NCBI RefSeq assembly: GCF_008801915.1
Contig: NZ_VZOV01000002.1
Location: forward strand, 434,001-498,000
DNA: 64,000 nucleotides
DNA from: Cupriavidus gilardii
GTDB lineage: Bacteria > Pseudomonadota > Gammaproteobacteria > Burkholderiales > Burkholderiaceae
Direction: 5' to 3'
The notes beneath the pieces were generated by a model. It ran no database searches. It had not been told where the DNA came from and saw only the letters and a list, made by a program, of their open reading frames with translations. Made by a program: the position numbers and the translations under genes. Positions 58,817 through 64,000 of this stretch are shown here, piece after piece; within the stretch, counting starts at the first letter, position 1; every line of letters starts with the position of its first letter.

Positions 58817-59905
58817 TCAGGTGTTCTGCACGACGATGCTGGGGAACTTGCTGGTCATGTCGCGCGCCTTGTCGGCGACCTTGATCGCCACCTTGCGGGC
58901 GATGCCCCGGTAGAGCTCGGCGATCGGGCTGTCGGGCTCGGCCACCACCGTGGGCCGGCCGGAATCGGCCTGCTGGCGGATCGACAGGTTCAGCGGCAGG
59001 CTGCCCAGCAGGTCGACGCCATACTGCTCGCACATCCGCTCGCCGCCGCCCTCGCCGAAGATATGCTCGACGTGGCCGCAGTTCGGGCAGCAGTAGACTG
59101 CCATGTTCTCGACGATGCCAAGGATCGGGATGCCGACCTTCTCGAACATCTTCAGGCCCTTGCGCGCGTCCAGCAGCGCGATGTCCTGCGGCGTGGTGAC
59201 GATCACCGCCCCGGTCACCGGCACCTTCTGCGACAGCGTCAACTGGATGTCGCCGGTGCCCGGCGGCATGTCGACGATCAGGTAGTCCAGCTCGTGCCAG
59301 TTGGTCTGCCGCAACAGCTGCTCCAGCGCCGAGGTCACCATCGGACCGCGCCAGACCATCGGATTGTCCTGCTCGATCAGGAAGCCGATCGAATTGGCCT
59401 GCAGGCCGTGGCCTTCCAGCGGCTCCATGGTCTGGCCGTCGGCGGATTCGGGGCGGCCGTCGATGCCCAGCATCATCGGCAGGCTCGGGCCATAGATGTC
59501 GGCATCCAGCATGCCGACGCGCGCGCCCTCGGCCGCCAGCGCCAGCGCCAGGTTGACGGCGGTGGTCGACTTGCCGACGCCGCCCTTGCCGGACGCGACC
59601 GCGATCACGTTCTTGACGCCGGGCAGCAGCTTGACGCCGCGCTGAACCGCGTGGGCGACGATATGCATCGTCACGGTCACGCTGACATTGGTGACGCCCG
59701 GCAGGGCGCGCAGCGCCGCGATCACCAGCTTGCGGATCGGGTCGAGCTGGCTCTTGGCCGGATAGCCGAGTTCGACGTCGAGCGAGACATCGCCGCCATC
59801 GACACGGATATTGCGGGCGGAGCGCGTGCTCACCAGATCCTTGCCCGTGTTGGGATCGATCACGGCACGCAGGGCTTCGGTAACCTGGTCAACGGTAAGG
59901 CTCAA
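58817..59905 (-). CDS. apbC: Iron-sulfur cluster carrier protein ApbC (Mrp/NBP35 family)
   Basis: A 362-residue P-loop ATPase that assembles or delivers [4Fe-4S] clusters. It has an N-terminal MIP18/DUF59 domain (VTEALRAVIDPNTGKDLVST). The deviant Walker A motif is VASGKGGVGKSTTAVNLALA. Later come GMLDADIYGPSLPMMLGI, DYLIVDMPPGTGDIQLTL and the CxxC cluster ligands in VYCCPNCGHVEHIFGEGG. The start is a TTG (59903-59905), with GGAG upstream and LTVDQVTEAL as the expected N-terminus; no ATG fits. It directly precedes the DUF3305 gene (2 nt), so it may serve maturation of the formate dehydrogenase Fe-S proteins. Confidence 0.94.
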   Translation of the reverse strand: MSLTVDQVTEALRAVIDPNTGKDLVSTRSARNIRVDGGDVSLDVELGYPAKSQLDPIRKLVIAALRALPGVTNVSVTVTMHIVAHAVQRGVKLLPGVKNVIAVASGKGGVGKSTTAVNLALALAAEGARVGMLDADIYGPSLPMMLGIDGRPESADGQTMEPLEGHGLQANSIGFLIEQDNPMVWRGPMVTSALEQLLRQTNWHELDYLIVDMPPGTGDIQLTLSQKVPVTGAVIVTTPQDIALLDARKGLKMFEKVGIPILGIVENMAVYCCPNCGHVEHIFGEGGGERMCEQYGVDLLGSLPLNLSIRQQADSGRPTVVAEPDSPIAELYRGIARKVAIKVADKARDMTSKFPSIVVQNT

Positions 59906-59947
59906 GACAATCTCCGCTACTTGATATGTGGGGGAAGGCGCGTACTG

Positions 59948-59976
59948 TATCAAAGAGTGGCCCCGCGGCTCGGCAA
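59948..59976 (-). promoter_or_regulatory. apbC: Candidate sigma-70-like promoter of apbC
   Basis: On the minus strand TTGCCG (59971-59976) and TTGATA (59948-59953) are separated by 17 nt, and the start codon lies about 40 nt downstream. Matches to consensus are partial, but spacing and position fit. Confidence 0.4.
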
Positions 59977-60050
59977 CCGGCCGGAAGGGCTCGATTACCC
60001 CTGCGGTGTACAAGGGATTACACGCGCTTACAACTTTCACAGCGTCGCGC

Positions 60051-60079
60051 TTGTGCACGGGGCGGCATCTCCCTATTGT
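60051..60079 (+). promoter_or_regulatory. Candidate promoter of the OmpA-like lipoprotein gene
   Basis: TTGTGC (60051-60056) and TATTGT (60074-60079) with a 17-nt spacer lie about 190 nt before the ATG. The box matches are moderate, and a long leader would follow. Confidence 0.35.
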
Positions 60080-60271
60080 AGTGCCCCGATACGTCGGCTC
60101 GCCCAGGATCCGGTCAGGGACTTTGGCAGGGCCACAAGGCTGCCTGCAACGCCACTTGACGCTTGCATTTTTTGGAAGCTGCTGGCGCAATTAGGCCAGT
60201 GCGTCACAATGCCCCAACCCGGGGCGCAGGCAGCCGCAGTTGAAGCACAACAATCGACAGAAGGAGAAAGC

Positions 60272-60904
60272 ATGAAACTCAAGCTCGTCAGCCTTTCGAT
60301 CGTCGCCGCACTGGCCGCCGGCTGTGCGACCGAGCAGGGTACGCACACCGCCGTCGGTACCGGCGCGGGCGCGGCGGTGGGCGCCGGCCTGGGCAACCTG
60401 ATCGGCGGCAATACCAAGGGCACCGTGATCGGCGCCGCCGTCGGCGCGGCCGCGGGCGGTGCGCTGGGCTACAACTGGAACGCGATCCGCGGCAAGCTGA
60501 GCCGCGATACCGCGGGCACGGGCACCCAGATCACCGAGCAGCCGGACGGCTCGCTGAAGGTCAATATCCCCAGCCAGGTGACGTTCGATACCGACAGCGC
60601 CACCATCAAGCCGTCGTTCCGTTCGGTGCTGGACCAGGTCGCCCAGACGCTGAGCCAGCATCAGGACGTCAACGCCACGGTGATCGGCCATACCGACAGC
60701 ACCGGCAACCCGACCTACAACATGCAGCTGTCCCAGCGCCGCGCCCAGAGCGTGGCCGGCTACCTGGGCGACCGCGGCGTCGCGCGCAACCGGCTCAGCG
60801 CCGAAGGCCGGGGCCAGTCCCAGCCGATTGCGGACAACGCCACCGAGGCCGGCCGGGCCCAGAATCGCCGGGTCGAAATTTTTTTGAAACCAATTCAAGG
60901 ATGA
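60272..60904 (+). CDS. OmpA family lipoprotein with glycine-zipper segment
   Basis: A 210-residue outer-membrane-associated lipoprotein. The signal ends in the lipobox LAAGC (near residue 18). Residues ~25-70 are Gly/Ala-rich with GxxxG repeats (GTGAGAAVGAGLGNLIGGNT), a glycine-zipper segment that may insert in membrane. The rest is an OmpA C-terminal peptidoglycan-binding domain: VTFDTDSATIKPSFRSVLDQ, VIGHTDSTGNPTYNMQLSQR and NRRVEIFLKP. The ATG at 60272 has GAAGGAG upstream. It probably ties the outer membrane to peptidoglycan. It is followed by a strong terminator. Confidence 0.93.
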   Translation: MKLKLVSLSIVAALAAGCATEQGTHTAVGTGAGAAVGAGLGNLIGGNTKGTVIGAAVGAAAGGALGYNWNAIRGKLSRDTAGTGTQITEQPDGSLKVNIPSQVTFDTDSATIKPSFRSVLDQVAQTLSQHQDVNATVIGHTDSTGNPTYNMQLSQRRAQSVAGYLGDRGVARNRLSAEGRGQSQPIADNATEAGRAQNRRVEIFLKPIQG

Positions 60905-60914
60905 TGGAGTCATA

Positions 60915-60985
60915 GAAACAGGTACCGCTTGCCACCGTTGCTGGCTCGCGATGGGTGGCTGACCTCCCGGGCGGTACCTGATTTC
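60915..60985. repeat. Long-arm inverted repeat after the OmpA-like gene
   Basis: GAAACAGGTACCGC (60915-60928) is inverted as GCGGTACCTGATTTC (60971-60985) with one extra base and a 42-nt loop that is itself GC-rich. It lies between the OmpA-like stop and the T-run terminator. It may extend the 3'-end structure. Confidence 0.6.
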
Positions 60986-61010
60986 TCCTCCTTTTCCGTT
61001 GTGGAAAGCT

Positions 61011-61039
61011 GCGCCGGCTCTGACCGGCGCTTTTTTTTT
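61011..61039 (+). terminator. Intrinsic terminator of the OmpA-like gene
   Basis: GCGCCGG (61011-61017), a CTCTGA loop, CCGGCGC (61024-61030) and a run of nine T (61031-61039): the classic rho-independent form, 107 nt after the OmpA-like stop codon. Confidence 0.95.
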
Positions 61040-61096
61040 GGCCGCGCGGTCCGCAACGGCGTCCGTACCGGCGCCGCCGGTGGCCGCCTGCCCCGC

Positions 61097-61106
61097 TTGC
61101 TAGAAT
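61097..61106 (+). promoter_or_regulatory. metG: Candidate extended -10 promoter of metG
   Basis: CTTGCTAGAAT places TAGAAT at 61101-61106 with TGC directly before it (extended -10, TGn). The start codon lies 72 nt downstream. No clear -35 is seen, as expected for an extended -10 promoter. Confidence 0.45.
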
Positions 61107-61178
61107 GGCGGTTTTCCGCGCCGGCCCGCCCGCGCAGCGGAACACCGATATCCAACCGCTTCCCGACCGGCATTCCCC

Positions 61179-63263
61179 ATGACAGCACGTCGCATCCTCG
61201 TCACATCTGCCCTGCCTTACGCCAACGGCCAGATCCATATCGGCCACCTGGTGGAATACATCCAGACCGATATCTGGGTCCGCTTCCAGCGCATGATGGG
61301 CAACGAGGTCTATTACGTGGGCGCCGACGATACGCACGGCACGCCGGTGATGCTGCGCGCGGAGAAGGAAGGCATCACCCCGAAGCAGCTGATCGACCGC
61401 GTCTGGAACGAGCACAAGCGCGATTTCGACAGCTTCCTGGTGTCGTTCGACAACTACTACAGCACCGACTCCGAGGAGAACCGGCTGCTGTGCGAGAAGA
61501 TCTACCTGGCGCTGAAGGCCGAGGACCTGATCGCCGAGCGCGAGGTCGAGCAGTTCTACGACCCGGTCAAGAACATGTTCCTGCCGGACCGCTTCATCAA
61601 GGGCGAGTGCCCGAAGTGCGGCGCCAAGGACCAATACGGCGACTCCTGCGAGGTCTGCGGCACCACCTACGTGCCGACCGACCTGAAGAATCCGTACTCG
61701 GTGGTGTCGGGCGCGACGCCGGTGCGCAAGTCCTCGACCCACTATTTCTTCAAGCTGTCCGACCCGCGCTGCGAGAGCTTCCTGCGCGAGTGGGTGGCCG
61801 ACCTGGCCCAGCCCGAGGCCAGCAACAAGATGCAGGAGTGGCTGGGCAGCGACGGCGAGGCCTCCACGCTGTCGGACTGGGACATCTCGCGCGACGCGCC
61901 CTACTTCGGCTTCGAGATCCCCGGCGCGCCGGGCAAGTTCTTCTACGTCTGGCTGGACGCGCCGATCGGCTACTACGCCAGCTTCAAGAACCTGTGCGAA
62001 CGCAAGGGCATCGACTTCGACGCCTGGGTCGGCCCGCATTCGACCGCCGAGCAATACCACTTCATCGGCAAGGACATCCTGTACTTCCACACGCTGTTCT
62101 GGCCGGCGATGCTGCGCTTCTCGGGCTACCGCACGCCGACCAATGTGTTCGCGCACGGCTTCCTGACCGTCGATGGCGCCAAGATGAGCAAGTCGCGCGG
62201 CACCTTCATCACCGCGCAGAGCTATATCGACACCGGCATGAACCCGGAATGGCTGCGCTACTACTTCGCCGCCAAGCTTAACGCCAGCATGGAAGACCTG
62301 GACCTGAACCTGGACGACTTCGTCTCGCGGGTCAACAGCGATCTGATCGGCAAGTACGTCAATATCGCGAGCCGGGCCGCGGGCTTCCTGGTCAAGCGCT
62401 TCGACGGCCGCGTCGACGACGCCGCGCTGTCGCACCCGCTGCTGGAGCAGCTGCGCCAGGCCGCGCCGCAGATCGCGCAGCTGTACGAGGGCCGCGAATA
62501 CAGCAAGGCGCTGCGCCTGGTGATGGAGCTGACCGACGCCGTCAACGCCTTCGTCGATGCCGAGAAGCCGTGGGAACTGGCCAAGGACGACGCGAAACGG
62601 CCGGCCCTGCACGCGGCCTGCTCGGTCTCGCTGGAAGCGTTCCGGCTGCTGACCGTCTATCTGAAGCCGGTGGTGCCGAACGTCGCGGCCGGCGTCGAGG
62701 CCTTCCTCAATGTCGAGCCGCTGGACTGGCGCGCGATTGACCGCCAGCTGAGCAGCGCCAGCCCGATCAAGCCGTACTCGCACCTGATGACCCGGGTCGA
62801 CGCCAAGCAGATCGACGCGCTGCTGGCGGCCAATCGCGATTCGCTGCAGGCCACCCCAGCCGCCGGCACCGAGGCCGGGTCCGGCAATGGCGCGGCCGGC
62901 GCAGGCATCGAGCCGATCGCCGACACCATCACGATCGACGACTTCGCCAAGGTCGACCTGCGCGTCGCGCGCATCGTCGAATGCCGCAAGGTCGAGGGCT
63001 CGAACAAGCTGCTGCAGCTGACGCTGGACCTGGGCGAGGGCAAGACCCGCAACGTGTTCTCGGGCATCCAGTCGGCCTACCAGCCGGAGCAGCTGGTCGG
63101 CAAGCTGACCGTGGTGGTCGCCAACCTGGCGCCGCGCAAGATGAAGTTCGGCCTGTCCGAAGGCATGGTGCTGGCGGCCTCGGCGGCCGACGAGAAGGCG
63201 GCGCCGGGCCTCTACATCCTCGAACCGCATGCGGGCGCGGTGCCCGGCATGCGGATTCGCTGA
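61179..63263 (+). CDS. metG: Methionyl-tRNA synthetase
   Basis: A 694-residue class I synthetase charging tRNA-Met. The HIGH motif is in [20 protein letters not shown], the zinc cysteines in [18 protein letters not shown], and KMSKS in [11 protein letters not shown]. The C-terminal part (about 580 on) is the tRNA-binding OB-fold domain, e.g. [20 protein letters not shown] and [20 protein letters not shown]. Between is an Ala/Gly-rich linker ([18 protein letters not shown]). Length is near E. coli MetG (677). It starts at ATG 61179 and stands alone. Confidence 0.97.
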   Translation: MTARRILVTSALPYANGQIHIGHLVEYIQTDIWVRFQRMMGNEVYYVGADDTHGTPVMLRAEKEGITPKQLIDRVWNEHKRDFDSFLVSFDNYYSTDSEENRLLCEKIYLALKAEDLIAEREVEQFYDPVKNMFLPDRFIKGECPKCGAKDQYGDSCEVCGTTYVPTDLKNPYSVVSGATPVRKSSTHYFFKLSDPRCESFLREWVADLAQPEASNKMQEWLGSDGEASTLSDWDISRDAPYFGFEIPGAPGKFFYVWLDAPIGYYASFKNLCERKGIDFDAWVGPHSTAEQYHFIGKDILYFHTLFWPAMLRFSGYRTPTNVFAHGFLTVDGAKMSKSRGTFITAQSYIDTGMNPEWLRYYFAAKLNASMEDLDLNLDDFVSRVNSDLIGKYVNIASRAAGFLVKRFDGRVDDAALSHPLLEQLRQAAPQIAQLYEGREYSKALRLVMELTDAVNAFVDAEKPWELAKDDAKRPALHAACSVSLEAFRLLTVYLKPVVPNVAAGVEAFLNVEPLDWRAIDRQLSSASPIKPYSHLMTRVDAKQIDALLAANRDSLQATPAAGTEAGSGNGAAGAGIEPIADTITIDDFAKVDLRVARIVECRKVEGSNKLLQLTLDLGEGKTRNVFSGIQSAYQPEQLVGKLTVVVANLAPRKMKFGLSEGMVLAASAADEKAAPGLYILEPHAGAVPGMRIR

Positions 63264-63284
63264 GCAGCAGCGCATCGACCTGTC

Positions 63285-63360
63285 GTCCCCGCGCAGCCGG
63301 GGACCCAGTGCCTGATCAGGCGCTCGTGGAAAGGCGCTGGGCCCCCGCCTGCGCGGGGGC
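63285..63360. repeat. Dispersed inverted repeat after metG
   Basis: GTCCCCGCGCAGCCGGGGACCC (left arm from 63285) is matched by the inverse of GGGCCCCCGCCTGCGCGGGG (right arm to 63360) with about three mismatches. The centre has GCCTGATCAGGC, itself a perfect palindrome. The pattern resembles GTCCCCGCGCAGGCGGGGACCCAG-type intergenic elements common in Proteobacteria, as I recall them. It may serve as the metG 3' hairpin. Confidence 0.7.
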
Positions 63361-63372
63361 GGCAGACCTCGG

Positions 63373-63960
63373 TCAGCCGCCCTGCACCTTCGACGGATCG
63401 TCGCTGCGCGAGGTATGCGTGACGAGCCCGTCCGTGCCGAAGTGCACGTTGAAGAAGGCCTTGTCCTGCGAGGTCTCCCACCAGCGGTAGCCCCACACGG
63501 TCTCCTGCTTCAGGCGGAAGGCCTCGATCTTGGTCGGCTTGCCCAGCATGCGGCGGACGCTGTCCTGGCTCATGCCGGCGCGCACGCGCTGGAAGTTCTC
63601 CGCGGTCAGCACCTGCTCGATCGCGCCGACCTTGCCATCGGCACCGATCGTCACCATCCAGGTGGTCGCGCCCTCGGGCCCGCGCGGATACTCGAGACGG
63701 CGCGCGCCGTTTTCCTCTTCCCATACGATCTCGGGCTTGCCGGCCTGGCGGCGGACGTCGTCCTCGCTGGAGACGCCGGGCTCGATCCCCTTGAACAACT
63801 GGCTGTCGGGCTGGATCGTTTGCCAGGCCGAGCGCGCGGCATCGCCCGCCTTGTTCAGCGCCTCGTCGACCTTGCGCTGGTCGCAGCCGAACAGCGCCAG
63901 CACCGAAGCGATCAGTCCCATCGCTGCGATCCCGCGCGCGGACCGGCGGCCGCTGCCCAC
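63373..63960 (-). CDS. Lipoprotein with two BamE/SmpA-like domains
   Basis: A 195-residue predicted lipoprotein: a basic n-region with RR, hydrophobic MGLIASVLALFGC with Cys at residue 26, then two similar domains. Each carries GxSxDxVRRxxGKP: GVSSEDDVRRQAGKP in the first and GMSQDSVRRMLGKP in the second. BamE-family proteins are outer-membrane assembly factors, but this two-domain form has unknown function. The start is a GTG at 63958-63960; the frame stays open upstream to the window edge, so the true start could lie outside. An ATG at 63919-63921 would cut the n-region. Confidence 0.8.
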   Translation of the reverse strand: MGSGRRSARGIAAMGLIASVLALFGCDQRKVDEALNKAGDAARSAWQTIQPDSQLFKGIEPGVSSEDDVRRQAGKPEIVWEEENGARRLEYPRGPEGATTWMVTIGADGKVGAIEQVLTAENFQRVRAGMSQDSVRRMLGKPTKIEAFRLKQETVWGYRWWETSQDKAFFNVHFGTDGLVTHTSRSDDPSKVQGG

Positions 63961-64000
63961 GCCGCTGCCCGGACCATGGCCGCCGTCATCGCTTGATGGC

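Larger units (their letters stand above)
59906..60271. other. Divergent intergenic region between apbC and the OmpA-like gene
   Basis: This 366-bp gap has no gene. It holds a candidate apbC promoter at its left end (59948-59976), a candidate promoter for the OmpA-like gene near its centre (60051-60079), several TTACA motifs around 60018-60036, and the GAAGGAG ribosome-binding site at its right end. I see no RNA gene in it. Confidence 0.7.

Noticed and set aside
60156-60193. TTGACG with CAATTA as promoter of the OmpA-like gene
   Set aside because: The spacer would be 26 nt; a better-spaced pair lies upstream at 60051-60079.
60795-63275. 826-codon minus-strand frame opposite metG
   Set aside because: Shadow frame of metG, and it crosses a clear terminator for the OmpA-like gene.

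Overview
The window looks like a high-GC betaproteobacterial chromosome, most likely family Burkholderiaceae and close to Cupriavidus or Ralstonia. This rests on recognised protein families and gene order: hemC-hemDX-hemY divergent from ppc, the YqgE-ruvX-pyrR-pyrB-pyrC run, a formate dehydrogenase cluster with DUF3305/DUF3306 genes, and apbC near metG. The genus is an inference, since no search was run. No tRNA, rRNA, CRISPR array, transposase or phage gene was seen.

Region 1 (1-23734, all minus strand, read right to left) is one long surface-polysaccharide operon. It opens with rfbB-rfbD-rfbA-rfbC (dTDP-L-rhamnose) and manC (GDP-mannose). Next come an ABC exporter (Wzm/Wzt type), a CapK/phenylacetate-CoA-ligase-like AMP-binding enzyme, a NodB-type polysaccharide deacetylase and wecB (UDP-ManNAc). 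It ends with a run of glycosyltransferases interrupted by a histidine phosphatase, and the last gene runs off the left edge. Most genes overlap by 4 nt and seven of the twenty start with GTG or TTG. One glycosyltransferase of 1217 residues carries about seven tandem ~67-residue repeats with a conserved Trp-Trp between two putative catalytic parts. This is the most unusual object in the window.

Region 2 (23735-35473) holds housekeeping genes. apaH (+) faces plsC. A pyrimidine cluster follows: YqgE, ruvX, pyrR, pyrB and a dihydroorotase-like gene that has lost its metal-binding His-x-His. After that come rsuA and a haem group (hemC, hemDX fusion, hemY).

Region 3 (35635-46803) holds ppc, a HigBA-like toxin-antitoxin pair with a visible operator candidate, argH, a TRAP transporter (DctQ and a long DctM, no binding protein nearby), a large PLP-dependent arginine/lysine/ornithine decarboxylase and dcd.

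Region 4 (46988-59905, minus strand) is a formate dehydrogenase locus. In transcription order it reads apbC, DUF3305, DUF3306, a poly-ferredoxin, a TorD-family chaperone, a small Tat-signal protein, the Mo-catalytic subunit (Cys, not Sec), the Fe-S beta subunit, a 79-residue lipoprotein, the cytochrome b subunit, sodC and fdhD. Region 5 (60272-64000) has an OmpA-like lipoprotein, metG and a two-domain BamE-like lipoprotein.

At the small scale there are perfect hairpin terminators, REP-like GC palindromes, and a recurring pattern of short tandem duplications at or just after stop codons (rsuA, pyrB, the dctM-like gene and the DUF3305 gene).
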